From NCBI GenBank assembly GCA_963977005.1, contig CAXBMQ010000017.1, forward strand, positions 1 through 64,000: a stretch of 64,000 nt of DNA. Direction: 5' to 3'. Made by a program: the position numbers and the translations under genes. Positions 1-8,913 of this stretch are shown here, one piece after another. The notes under the pieces were generated by a model, which searched no databases, had not been told where the DNA came from, and worked only from the letters and a program-made list of their open reading frames with translations. Position 1 is the stretch's first letter, and each line of letters begins with the position of its first letter. This DNA is from CAXBCP01 sp963977005. Lineage in GTDB: Bacteria; Pseudomonadota; Alphaproteobacteria; MPNO01; UBA830.

Positions 1-310
<310 letters not shown>

Positions 311-424
311 CCAGCTGTCATGTACAGCGGTAAGCCAGGCACACGATGTAAATCGTGTTTATTTACGGATACAACATCATCTCTGTTCAGCTGATCCATG
401 AAAATGGAACCGGTGCGTTTCGAT

Positions 425-542
425 GACCTGGTGGCAATGGCGAGGGAGCAACACCCGATCCCATTCCGAACTCGGAAGTGAAGACCCTCAGCGCCGATGG
501 TACTGCATCTTAAGGTGTGGGAGAGTAGGTCGTTGCCAGGTC
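425..542 (+). rRNA. rrf: 5S ribosomal RNA
   Basis: A 118-base stretch begins with a TGACCTGGTGGC arm and ends with the complementary GTTGCCAGGTC arm, the closing helix I of 5S rRNA. The internal CCGATCCCATTCCGAACTC is the classic loop B/C sequence. It lies downstream of the 23S gene, as in a standard rrn operon. The ends may shift by one or two bases. Confidence 0.96.
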
Positions 543-628
543 TTCGAAGCGCAGCGGAACAGCCGGGCAGAGAGACAACATCATATATCGCAAGCAAGAC
601 CGGTCCTTTCGGCCGGGACGAATAACAA

Positions 629-652
629 AGGGCTGGCCCGCTTGCCGGCCCT
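629..652 (+). terminator. Hairpin between 5S rRNA and tRNA-fMet
   Basis: AGGGCTGGC pairs with GCCGGCCCT (one G-U) around a 6-base loop, followed by AAGTTTT. It could end transcription of the 5S part, or it could be a processing hairpin, because the tRNA just downstream is probably cotranscribed. The T-run is weak. Confidence 0.4.
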
Positions 653-667
653 AAGTTTTGGAATTGA

Positions 668-745
<78 letters not shown>

Positions 746-752
746 CGATATC

Positions 753-784
753 AAGGGCTTAGCCAATTTTGGCTAAGCCCTTTT
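753..784 (+). terminator. Rho-independent terminator of the rrn/tRNA-fMet operon
   Basis: AAGGGCTTAGCC and GGCTAAGCCCTT form a perfect stem around an AATTTT loop, running into TTTT. It sits 8 bases after the tRNA CCA end and closes the rRNA operon. Confidence 0.92.
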
Positions 785-888
785 CGTGCTCTGGAGGCAT
801 ATTGGAAGCGCTTAGGAGGTGGTGGAACTTGATGCGCGAGTCGGACCTTGTCTGCTCGAGCAAAAGGTCAGCAGCCTTCGTCCACCCT

Positions 889-1557
889 CTAGAGAATCGC
901 GAGCGCGCGATCGGACGTGTCGCGGACGTGTTCTTCGATCAGGCGGGCTGCTTTTTCGGCATCGCGATCAATCGTCGCCTGCATGATGTCGCGGTGCTCA
1001 TCGAACTTCTTTCTGCCCATGCCCTCCGAAAAATTCTTTGACACGAAACGATACCGGTCCAACTGGTCGAACATAATCGACCGGAGCCGGAACAACCATC
1101 TTCCACGGCAGGCGGAGACCAGTGATTCGTGAAAGGAACGGTGGCGTTCTACCCATTCGGAATGGCGTTCCATACGTTCTGCCCAAGGCAGACTTTCGAT
1201 GATGCTGAGACGGTGGTGGGTTGCCACGATATTGCTTTCCCAGTCATCGTCGCCGACAGAGATGGACTCGGTAACGGCCCGCCTTTCAAATTCGATGAAA
1301 TGCTCTGTGATTTCGATCAGTTCCTCAGCTGATACAGGGGCCACTTTGAAACCTTTTCCGGTTTCCACCGTGACGAAACCCTCTGATACCAGTTGGGAAA
1401 GCGCTTCGCGCAGCGTGCCTATGCCGACGCTGTAGGATTTCGTCAGTTCCGCGAATTTGAGCCGCGTTTCAGGCGCGTGAACGCTGCTGACGATATCGGA
1501 TCTAAGCATCGCGACAATATCGCGTCCACCGGGCTGATATGTGTTGGGCGCATCCAT
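889..1557 (-). CDS. GntR family transcriptional regulator (FCD domain)
   Basis: A 222-residue FadR-subfamily GntR repressor. An N-terminal winged helix covers about residues 10-75, with recognition-helix pattern GIGTLREALSQLVSEGFV. An all-helical FCD ligand domain follows, with the usual acidic/His positions (FHESL, DEH, EEHVRD) that bind metal and a small organic acid in this family. It faces the hydrolase/dehydrogenase/dioxygenase/TRAP genes across a 358-base gap that holds two inverted copies of a 13-base AT-rich motif. This placement suggests it controls those genes and itself, which is inference. The ligand is unknown. Confidence 0.9.
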   Translation of the reverse strand: MDAPNTYQPGGRDIVAMLRSDIVSSVHAPETRLKFAELTKSYSVGIGTLREALSQLVSEGFVTVETGKGFKVAPVSAEELIEITEHFIEFERRAVTESISVGDDDWESNIVATHHRLSIIESLPWAERMERHSEWVERHRSFHESLVSACRGRWLFRLRSIMFDQLDRYRFVSKNFSEGMGRKKFDEHRDIMQATIDRDAEKAARLIEEHVRDTSDRALAIL

Positions 1558-1661
1558 CGTCTGGGTTTCTCGGGCTGGAATTCGGGGCGTTTTGCGATAC
1601 TGGCGCGCAACGTCGACAGCGTCCTTATAGAGGGTCTCTCTGGAATTTTCAATCGAACACG

Positions 1662-1674
1662 TATTTTCGAATAT
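1662..1674 (-). promoter_or_regulatory. Candidate operator copy 1 (ATATTCGAAAATA)
   Basis: The minus strand reads ATATTCGAAAATA, identical to the plus-strand copy at 1770-1782. It lies about 105 bases upstream of the GntR start, so it would suit autoregulation. Assignment as an operator is inference. Confidence 0.45.
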
Positions 1675-1763
1675 CCAGGGCGTGGAGAACGTCCATGACT
1701 CCGAGATGAGTGTCGTATCGGGAGCGGTCAGCTAGGCGGAAACCTGCCATATTTTTCTACTAA

Positions 1764-1788
1764 CACAATATATTCGAAAATATTTGTG
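1764..1788. promoter_or_regulatory. Candidate operator copy 2 with flanking CACAA/TTGTG arms
   Basis: CACAA (1764-1768) and TTGTG (1784-1788) flank the 13-base motif ATATTCGAAAATA, giving an imperfect palindrome about 25 bases long and 130 bases upstream of the hydrolase start. Two-fold symmetry and a repeated core next to a GntR gene fit a repressor site. Confidence 0.45.
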
Positions 1789-1915
1789 ATCGCGGAAAGC
1801 ACGTGTTAGGAGTCCTGACAGCAGAAGTGGAACAGCACAGAACCGGGATCCAAAAGCCCGGCGCCGCATCTCGACGGCAAGGTTCCAAACAGGCGGGAAC
1901 AGAGACGTAATCAGA

Positions 1916-2800
1916 ATGCAGCACTCTCTTACCTTCATGTCGGACGGCCTTAAACTGTCAGGCGTTCTGCATGTGCCGGACGGCCGCAAACCTGGCGAGA
2001 GGCTCCCCACCTTCATCGTTTTACATGGTTTTGTGGGCACCAAGGACAAGTCGCACGTCGAGCTCGTGACCGACATGCTCGAGGAACTGGGTTATTGCGC
2101 ATTCCGCATCGACTTCCGCGGCTGCGGCGAAAGCGAAGGTGCCCGCGGTGAAGTGCGTTGCTTCGACCAGGTGGCCGATACCAAGAACGCCCTGACATTC
2201 ATAGCCGACCGGGAAGAAGTCGACCCGGAACGGATCGGTGTGACGGGCCACAGCTTTGGCGCTGCGGTGGCTGTTTTTGCGGGCGGTATCGACGAACGTA
2301 TCGCCTGCGTCCTGTCGCTGTGCGGCTGGGGCGACGGCGAACGAAAGTTCCGTGGCCAACACCCGACGCCGGTAGCGTGGGCCAAGTTTACCGACATCCT
2401 GGAGCGCGGCCGCAGGCAAAAGGCCGAGACCGGCGAGAGCCTGTGGGTTTCGCGCTTCGACGTGGTGCCGATCCCGGAAGAACTGCGCAAGAATCTGTCG
2501 CCCAAGGCACAATTCGAGGTGCCGGTGGAAACGGCGATCAGTATGTATAACTTCAGGGCGGAAGATGTCGTCGCGGAGATTGCACCGCGCCCGTTGCTGT
2601 TGTTTCACACAGCCGGCGATGTCGTAACGCCGATGGAGCAGTCCATCCGCCTGTTCGAGAAGGCGGGTGCGAATGCGGAACTGATGATCCCGACCGGGGT
2701 GTCACATTTTCCGCTATCGGAAGAAGACGCGCCGCATACGCGCAGCCTCATCAAGGCCTGGCTGGACAAGTTCTTCCCGACACCGCTTCAGGACGCCTGA
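1916..2800 (+). CDS. Alpha/beta hydrolase (S9/dienelactone-hydrolase-like)
   Basis: A 294-residue cytoplasmic serine hydrolase. The catalytic triad can be read directly: nucleophile elbow GHSFG (Ser113), acid Asp235 in GDVVTP and His264 in GVSHF. An HGF oxyanion motif lies near residues 37-39. The stretch from 140 to 215 is the cap. The stop overlaps the start of the next gene by one base (TGATG), so the two are translationally coupled. With the following dehydrogenase and VOC protein it probably opens an ester, amide or ring-cleavage substrate. The natural substrate cannot be read from sequence. Confidence 0.85.
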   Translation: MQHSLTFMSDGLKLSGVLHVPDGRKPGERLPTFIVLHGFVGTKDKSHVELVTDMLEELGYCAFRIDFRGCGESEGARGEVRCFDQVADTKNALTFIADREEVDPERIGVTGHSFGAAVAVFAGGIDERIACVLSLCGWGDGERKFRGQHPTPVAWAKFTDILERGRRQKAETGESLWVSRFDVVPIPEELRKNLSPKAQFEVPVETAISMYNFRAEDVVAEIAPRPLLLFHTAGDVVTPMEQSIRLFEKAGANAELMIPTGVSHFPLSEEDAPHTRSLIKAWLDKFFPTPLQDA

Positions 2801-3864
2801 TGACTGTTTACCGGCCCGAAGATCTGATTGCCTATGGCACGGCCCTGCTCAGTGCGGGGGGCTTTACCCCCGCACATGCCAGGCAGACTGCAGATGTTCT
2901 GGTCTGGGCCAACGCGCGCGGTACGGATTCGCATGGAATCCTTCGTATCCCGCGCTACCTCGAGATGGTCGAACTCGGGATTATCGATCCCGTCGCAGAA
3001 CCGAAAGTCATGCGCCAGGAAGGCGCCGTGGCCCTGCTCGAAGCGGGGCGCGCACCGGGGGCATCCGCCATGGTGGCGGCCATGGACGAGGCAGTCGGCA
3101 TCGCCGGCCGTCTCGGTATCGGCTGGTGCTCTGTGCGCAACATCACCCATTCCGGGGCGGTTGGATATTACGCCCTCCGCGCGGCGGAGCGCGGCCAGAT
3201 AGGGATCGTCATTACCGCCTCGGGCCCGTTAATGGCCTATCAGGGCGCGCGGGTGTCCGGCGTTTCGACAAATCCAGTCGCGATCGCCGCCCCTTCAGAT
3301 GGGGTGCCTCTGTTGCTGGACATGTCGACCTCGGCCGTGGCACTTGGCAAGATCATGGCGGCAAAGGATGCCGGTACGCCCATCCCCGAGGGCTGGGCGA
3401 TCGGTTCCGGGGGGCAACCGGCGACCGATCCCGCCGATGTTGCGACCCTGACCCCCATGGGCGGCCCCAAGGGTTCCGGCCTGTCACTGATGTTTGAAGT
3501 CCTGGCAAGCGTGCTGGCGGCGAATCCCGTGATTACGGAAGCATTTTCCGGGCGCAAGGGCATGATGAACGGGGTCGCACTCGCATTGAATATTGGCAGT
3601 TTCGGTGACCCGAAGGCTTTCCTGATGCATATCGCCGAATTGTCGGGCGCGCTTAAAGGCTTGCCGAAGACCCCCGGTACGGATGAAATTCTGATGCCGG
3701 GCGAACGCGGATTTCGCCTTGCGGAGGAACGCATGTCTTCCGGTATCCCGCTTGCCGCCGGAACGGTCACCCGCCTTGCCGCCGTTGCCGACCGATTGGG
3801 CGTCGTCCAGCCCGAACCGCTTTCGGACGGGAATGACGAGATGGCCGACAGAGCTGTCGTTTGA
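2800..3864 (+). CDS. Ldh2/malate-lactate-type NAD(P)-dependent dehydrogenase
   Basis: 354 residues of the LDH2/MDH2 oxidoreductase family, which differs in fold from classical Rossmann dehydrogenases. Signature regions are ARGTDSHGI (residues 39-47) and NITHSG with the catalytic-type His117, followed by the Gly-rich STNPVAIAAP nucleotide-binding stretch. Family members reduce or oxidise 2-keto/2-hydroxy acids, ureidoglycolate or cyclic imino acids. It overlaps the hydrolase gene by one base and probably handles the hydroxy-acid released by it (inference). The 136 bases after it hold no gene. Confidence 0.87.
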   Translation: MTVYRPEDLIAYGTALLSAGGFTPAHARQTADVLVWANARGTDSHGILRIPRYLEMVELGIIDPVAEPKVMRQEGAVALLEAGRAPGASAMVAAMDEAVGIAGRLGIGWCSVRNITHSGAVGYYALRAAERGQIGIVITASGPLMAYQGARVSGVSTNPVAIAAPSDGVPLLLDMSTSAVALGKIMAAKDAGTPIPEGWAIGSGGQPATDPADVATLTPMGGPKGSGLSLMFEVLASVLAANPVITEAFSGRKGMMNGVALALNIGSFGDPKAFLMHIAELSGALKGLPKTPGTDEILMPGERGFRLAEERMSSGIPLAAGTVTRLAAVADRLGVVQPEPLSDGNDEMADRAVV

Positions 3865-4000
3865 GGATGAAGGCGTTGAGTATTTGTTACATGGGAATAA
3901 CAGGATTTTCGCGAACGGTGCAGAATGCGCATCTACCGGGGCAGCAATACCCCGGGATGCCATGGAACGGATCGCGCGATAAGCAGGGAGAGAAGGTATA

Positions 4001-5224
4001 ATGGAAGGTACATCAGTAGCCGGGTTCAATGTCGGCGGCGTCCGACTGGATCGCCCGTTCAAGATCAGGCGTCTCGGCCATTTCGGCTTCAACGTGCAGG
4101 ATGTTCCGACCTGTCTGAAGTTCTATACCGACGTGCTCGGTTTCAGTGTTTCCGACCCGATCGATTTCGGAAGCCGGGTCGAGGACGAGGAACTCCGCAA
4201 GACCCTTGGTCACGGGATAGGATACTTCCTCCGTCATGGCACCGATCACCATTCCTTCGTTGTATTTCCGAAGCGGATACTCGATCAGCTCGCCGGCCCG
4301 TCAAAGCATGATGATGTGACGATCAACCAGATTACCTGGCAGGTCGGCTCTCTGCGGGAGGTCACGACGGCGGAGGAATGGCTTCGCGGCCTGGAGAATC
4401 CGATCCGGCGCTCCGGACGGGACACGCCCGGATCGAACTGGCATGTCTATCCGTCCGATCCGAACGGAAACATCAACGAACTCTATTACGGCATAGAGCA
4501 GATCGGCTGGAACGGGATTTCAAAGCCTGAAATCTTCCGCAAGCGCGGATTCCAGAAGAAACCCGATCTGCCGCAGATTTCCGAGTATGACGAAGTCCAG
4601 GCGGCTCTGAAGGAAGGGGCCGACCTGCTGGACGGCACGCGTCACACCTGCGACATGGAAGCCAAATACGATGTCGGCGGGATCATGCTGCCGCGCCCGT
4701 TCAAGGTCATCCGGGTTGGCCCGGTGCGTTTGTTCGTCGACGATATGGAAGAGGCATTGGCTTTCTATCTCGAGCGCATGGGCCTGACTGTGACCGAAGA
4801 AATTCCCTATAACGGTCATCGCTGTATCTTCCTGAGAGCCAATACCGAGCATCATTCGCTGGCGCTGTATCCGATGGCGCTTCGCGCTGAGCTGGGCCTC
4901 AGTGAACATACGTCGTGCATGTCGTTCGGGATGCAGGTCGGCGATTACCAGCAACTGCGTGACGCGGTTTCCTTCATCGGCGAACAAGGGGGGGAGATTA
5001 AATATCTGCCGCCCGAACTGTTCCCGGGGATTGATTATTCCGCTTTCGCTATCGACCCCGACGGCCATGCAATCCAGCTCTATTACTACATGGAGCAGAT
5101 CGGTTGGGACGGCACCCCCCGCCCCGCCAGTCGACGTCCGCAGGTATTGGACCCATGGCCGGAGGCCGTAGACCCCCAAACGGATACCTTTGGTGGTGAA
5201 ACGCTGCTCGGACCGCTTGGATAA
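4001..5224 (+). CDS. Two-domain VOC protein, extradiol-dioxygenase-like
   Basis: 407 residues made of two vicinal-oxygen-chelate domains (about 22-170 and 235-375), each ending in a near-identical EQIGW motif. Type I extradiol dioxygenases use His-His-Glu. Domain 1 keeps His27 and Glu160, but the strand expected to carry the second His reads NQITWQV. Domain 2 has Val, Met and Gln at the three matching places. It may therefore bind metal weakly or use another ligand set. A strong GGAGAGAAGG site precedes the ATG. The context (hydrolase, dehydrogenase, TAXI transporter) suggests catabolism of a ring or hydroxy-acid compound. Confidence 0.8.
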   Translation: MEGTSVAGFNVGGVRLDRPFKIRRLGHFGFNVQDVPTCLKFYTDVLGFSVSDPIDFGSRVEDEELRKTLGHGIGYFLRHGTDHHSFVVFPKRILDQLAGPSKHDDVTINQITWQVGSLREVTTAEEWLRGLENPIRRSGRDTPGSNWHVYPSDPNGNINELYYGIEQIGWNGISKPEIFRKRGFQKKPDLPQISEYDEVQAALKEGADLLDGTRHTCDMEAKYDVGGIMLPRPFKVIRVGPVRLFVDDMEEALAFYLERMGLTVTEEIPYNGHRCIFLRANTEHHSLALYPMALRAELGLSEHTSCMSFGMQVGDYQQLRDAVSFIGEQGGEIKYLPPELFPGIDYSAFAIDPDGHAIQLYYYMEQIGWDGTPRPASRRPQVLDPWPEAVDPQTDTFGGETLLGPLG

Positions 5225-5330
5225 CATAAAGGAACTATGACGAACCGCGACGGCGGTATATAAATCGCGACAAATCTACAGAAGCCGAATTACCGGCATA
5301 AACCGGCGTAAAAAGATTGGGAGAAATAAC

Positions 5331-6302
5331 ATGATCAAGACAGTATCCATCGCACTTGCGGCCGTTGCGGCCAGTGCAATCGCGTTGCCCGCTGCAGCGC
5401 AGACGATTTATTCCATCGGCACCAACAAGCAGGGTTCGCTTGCCTATAGCGCGGGCACCGCGATCTCCAAGCTGATGAATCTTAAAAGCGACGTGAAGGT
5501 GCGCGTGCGTCCCGGCGGCGGCTCGTTCTCGATCGTGCCGCAGATGAATGCGGGCGAGATCGATTTCGGCATCAACAACGCCGCAGAATCGCGTTTTGCC
5601 TATACGGGAACAGGTACCTTCGAGAAGAAGGGCAAGCAGGAAAATTTCCGCATGGTCGGCGTGATGTTCCCGCTGCGCTCCACGCTTGCGGTTCCGGCCG
5701 ACTCGCCGATCAAGACGATCTGCGACGCAAAGGGCAAGCGGATGGGGAGCAAGTTTACCGCCCAGACAATCCTGCAGCTCACCCAGTCCACGCTTCTGTC
5801 CACCTGCAACATCGTGCAGGAAGACATGGTCAATACGCCCTATTCGCGTTACGTGCCGTCGGGCGACGACATGGCACGTGGCAAGCAGGATATCGCGATC
5901 ATCATCCCCGGAACTGCGGCGTCGAAGAAACAGCACGCGATGCTGCGTGATCGGGGCGGTCTGAGGTTCCTGTCAGTGGATGATTCCCCGAAAGCCGTTG
6001 CGGCGATGCGCAAGTGGTATCCCGAAATCTGGGTGTCGACGATGAAGCCGTCGAAGCGCACCCCGGGTATCGTCGGGCCGACCAAGGTCATGACCTATCC
6101 CTTCTTCATTACCGCGGGCGCGCATGTCCCGGACGATGTTGTCTACAAGATCATCAAGGCGATGGCGGCGAACAAGAAAGACCTCGTGAAATCGCACGGG
6201 GCGTTCAACGGTTTCCACGCCGACAAGATGTACTACAAGAATACGGTCGTCCCCTATCATCCGGGCGCGATGAAGGCGTACAAGGAAATGGGCGTAATGT
6301 AA
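5331..6302 (+). CDS. TAXI family TRAP transporter solute-binding protein
   Basis: 323 residues with a clear Sec signal peptide (hydrophobic stretch ending PAAAQ near residue 24). The mature part begins with YSIGTNKQGSLAYSAGTAIS, the TAXI-type pattern of a periplasmic binding protein with an early substrate loop. TAXI proteins deliver dicarboxylates, glutamate or related anions to fused TRAP permeases, and exactly such a permease follows 57 bases downstream. A GGGAGAAATAAC ribosome site precedes the ATG. The ligand is unknown, but the upstream enzymes suggest a compound that they degrade. Confidence 0.93.
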   Translation: MIKTVSIALAAVAASAIALPAAAQTIYSIGTNKQGSLAYSAGTAISKLMNLKSDVKVRVRPGGGSFSIVPQMNAGEIDFGINNAAESRFAYTGTGTFEKKGKQENFRMVGVMFPLRSTLAVPADSPIKTICDAKGKRMGSKFTAQTILQLTQSTLLSTCNIVQEDMVNTPYSRYVPSGDDMARGKQDIAIIIPGTAASKKQHAMLRDRGGLRFLSVDDSPKAVAAMRKWYPEIWVSTMKPSKRTPGIVGPTKVMTYPFFITAGAHVPDDVVYKIIKAMAANKKDLVKSHGAFNGFHADKMYYKNTVVPYHPGAMKAYKEMGVM

Positions 6303-6359
6303 CAGGCCCGTCCTGAATACCGTGGGGCCGGGCGACCGGCCCCACAGCAGGCGCCATAC

Positions 6360-8291
6360 ATGACAGATTCTGAATCCCAGGCCGGTCCGCCTCCCGAAGG
6401 CGTTTTTGTTGATTGTCTTACCCGCGTCGCTGGCGGCGTGATGGTAACGCTCGGCGTATTGTGGGCGATCGAGGCCTATCGCTGGTTTAATCTGACCTTC
6501 TTCGGACAGCAATTACTCGCCGCGTCGTGGGGGCTGTCGCTGTTTATAGGTTTCCTCCGATATCGCGTTCGGCGCGGCAAACCGGGGCCGCCGCCGTATT
6601 ATGACTGGATCGCCGCCATCGTGGGGCTGGCGACCATGTTATGGGTCATGTTCGATTACGAACGTCTGTCGGAAGAGTACGGCGACCGGACCACCGAGGC
6701 GCTTGTCATCGGATGTATCGTGGTCGCCCTGTCCATTGAGGGAATCCGGCGAACCGCGGGATACGCATTTTTCAGCGTGGTCCTGTTTTTCATGGTCTAT
6801 GCGCTATTTGCCGACGAGGTCAGCGGCGACCTGAAGGGACTCACAGTGCATTGGGATGCACTGGCCACTGATCTCGGACTGGATGCCGGGGCGGCGCTCG
6901 GGCTTCCGCTGAAAATCTCTATCGAAGTCGTCCTGGTTTTCATTTTCTTCGGGCAGCTTCTGGTTGGTTCGGGCGGCGGGCGCTTCTTCATAGACCTTGC
7001 AATGGCGATGGTCGGTCATCGTCGCGGCGGCGCTGCGAAAATCTCCGTGGTGGCAAGCGCCTTCTTCGGTTCCATCTCCGGCAGCGCTATTTCCAATGTT
7101 GCTTCTACGGGCGTGATTACGATCCCGCTCATGCGTCATGCCGGTTATTCGGGCGTCAACGCCGGCGCTATTGAATCGGTCGCATCCACAGGCGGGCAGT
7201 TCATGCCGCCGATCATGGGGGCGGCCGCCTTCCTGATGTCGGAAATTCTGGAAATTCCCTATACGGACATTGTCATCGCCGCGATTGTGCCGGCGCTGCT
7301 GTATTATTTTGCCGTCTTCGTCATGGTCGACCGGGTCGCCGCCAAGGACAATGTCGGACAGGTCGCAGAGAAGCTGCCGCAAATCCGCAAGGTCCTCATA
7401 GAGGGCGGCCATTTCCTGCTGCCTTTCGTGATGCTTCTTTATTCCCTGTTCTGGTTGTGGGCCGAGCCGCAGCAGGCGGCAATGTATGCCGCCGCCGTGG
7501 TCGTAATACTGGGATTCGCTCGCTCCTACCGGGGCGCGCGGATGACGCTCAGAAAACTGATCGATTCATTCGGCGGCGCCGGTCTGGTGATGGTCGAGCT
7601 GGTCTTCGTCGTGGTGGGCGCCGGCTGGGTGATGTTCATTCTGAACTCGACGGGGCTGGGCGAGGGCTTCACGCTCTTCCTGCTGAAACAGGCCGGTGAA
7701 AGCCTGTTCCTGCTGCTTCTTATTGCGGCCTTTGCGTCTATCATTCTCGGCATGGGGATGCCGACCGGCGCGGTTTATCTGCTGCTTGCAGCGATGATTG
7801 CCCCCGCTATTTCCGAGGCCGGGGTCGAGCCGATTGCCGCCCACATGTTCATCCTCTATTTCGGGATGATGTCGATGATCACGCCGCCCGTGGCGCTATG
7901 CGCCTTTACGGCGGCATCGTTGACCCGCGAGGACCCGATGCGCACGGCGATGCGGGCGATGATGTTTGCCTGGGTGGCGTATGTGATTCCGTTCCTGTTT
8001 ACCTATTCGCCGACGCTGCTGCTGCAGGGTGACTGGACAGCGACGCTGATCGACATCACGACCGCCTGTATCGGCGTGTGCTTTGTCTCGACCGCTTTTA
8101 TCGGCTACGCGGCACGTCCGATGACGGTGCCGGCACGGGTCGCGCTGGCGGTGCTGGGGCTGGCGGCAATGTTGCCGGCAACACTTGCCCCATGGGTCGT
8201 CTATGCCAATATCGGCGGGTTCGTCCTGGGCGCTCTGTATCTTACTCAGAATGTGATGGCGAACCGGCGTGCGGCACGCGAAGCTGCCTAG
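6360..8291 (+). CDS. TRAP transporter fused permease (4TM + 12TM), TAXI type
   Basis: 643 residues, almost entirely hydrophobic. The first roughly 170 residues match a small DctQ-like membrane subunit and the rest a DctM-like large subunit, with the typical GSGGGRFFIDLAMAMVGHRR and GMGMPTGAVYLLLAAMIAP segments. Fused permeases of this kind pair with TAXI binding proteins, and one lies directly upstream. Transport is secondary, driven by a sodium or proton gradient across the inner membrane. The start was chosen as the first ATG after the binding-protein gene; no better ribosome site is visible. Confidence 0.93.
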   Translation: MTDSESQAGPPPEGVFVDCLTRVAGGVMVTLGVLWAIEAYRWFNLTFFGQQLLAASWGLSLFIGFLRYRVRRGKPGPPPYYDWIAAIVGLATMLWVMFDYERLSEEYGDRTTEALVIGCIVVALSIEGIRRTAGYAFFSVVLFFMVYALFADEVSGDLKGLTVHWDALATDLGLDAGAALGLPLKISIEVVLVFIFFGQLLVGSGGGRFFIDLAMAMVGHRRGGAAKISVVASAFFGSISGSAISNVASTGVITIPLMRHAGYSGVNAGAIESVASTGGQFMPPIMGAAAFLMSEILEIPYTDIVIAAIVPALLYYFAVFVMVDRVAAKDNVGQVAEKLPQIRKVLIEGGHFLLPFVMLLYSLFWLWAEPQQAAMYAAAVVVILGFARSYRGARMTLRKLIDSFGGAGLVMVELVFVVVGAGWVMFILNSTGLGEGFTLFLLKQAGESLFLLLLIAAFASIILGMGMPTGAVYLLLAAMIAPAISEAGVEPIAAHMFILYFGMMSMITPPVALCAFTAASLTREDPMRTAMRAMMFAWVAYVIPFLFTYSPTLLLQGDWTATLIDITTACIGVCFVSTAFIGYAARPMTVPARVALAVLGLAAMLPATLAPWVVYANIGGFVLGALYLTQNVMANRRAAREAA

Positions 8292-8316
8292 CTCTATTCG
8301 ATATTTGCGGACCGGA

Positions 8317-8322
8317 TATAAT
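8317..8322 (+). promoter_or_regulatory. Possible -10 box upstream of the HbpS-like gene
   Basis: A perfect TATAAT lies 27 bases before the ATG at 8349, in an otherwise GC-rich context. I see no good -35 box at the right distance, so this is only a weak promoter suggestion. Confidence 0.25.
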
Positions 8323-8348
8323 ATTCCAGCATGTGAACAGGGGGACTA

Positions 8349-8816
8349 ATGCTTACGCTCGAAAAATCCAACGCCATCATCGAGGCCATCCTGAAAAAGG
8401 GACGCGAGATGGATCTGCGGCCGCTTTGCGTTGTTGTCACCGATATCGGCGCGAAGATACGCGCCGCGCAGCGCGAGGATGGCTGCTCCCAGGCGCGGAT
8501 CGAAATGGCGCAGGGCAAGGCGGTCGCATCGCTCGCCCTCGGCCGGTCGTCCGCTTTCGTGCGCGAGCGCCAGAAAATGGGACCTGAATTCGTCGCCCAG
8601 GTGCAGAACTTCGTTGACCACAAGATGTTCATGGTCGGCGGCGGCGAACTGATTCGCGACGACGAGGGCAATATTCTGGGCGCCGTCGGTGTTACCGGTG
8701 CGACCGAGGAACAGGATGAGGAACTCGTCGTGTTCGGTATCCGCGCGGCGGGATACAAGACCGATCAGGACCTCGCCCATCTGGGGGCAGCGGTGCGGAC
8801 CGAATGGCAGCCGTGA
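8349..8816 (+). CDS. GlcG/HbpS family protein (DUF336)
   Basis: 155 residues of the heme-degrading/GlcG-HbpS family. Typical features are an N-terminal helix (KSNAIIEAILKKGREMD), a VVTDIGAKIRAAQREDG strand-turn and the late Gly-rich GAVGVTGATEEQDEE region. Members are small cytoplasmic or exported proteins often placed beside glycolate or dicarboxylate catabolic genes; some bind heme or cobalamin. No signal peptide is seen. It sits between a TRAP permease and an ABC importer, and its role there is unknown. Confidence 0.8.
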   Translation: MLTLEKSNAIIEAILKKGREMDLRPLCVVVTDIGAKIRAAQREDGCSQARIEMAQGKAVASLALGRSSAFVRERQKMGPEFVAQVQNFVDHKMFMVGGGELIRDDEGNILGAVGVTGATEEQDEELVVFGIRAAGYKTDQDLAHLGAAVRTEWQP

Positions 8817-8913
8817 TATAACGCCCGCCCATCGGCCTCCGTTGACGCGCGATGTATTTGCCGCGTAGGCTCTGCCAAACAAAAAAAACAGGCGCAGGGA
8901 GCCGCAGGCAGGG

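Larger units (their letters stand above)
1558..1915. promoter_or_regulatory. Divergent control region between GntR regulator and hydrolase operon
   Basis: This 358-base stretch has no convincing gene. It is locally AT-rich around 1740-1790, unlike its surroundings, and contains the two copies of the ATATTCGAAAATA motif listed separately. It should hold the divergent promoters for the regulator (minus) and the catabolic genes (plus). Confidence 0.6.
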
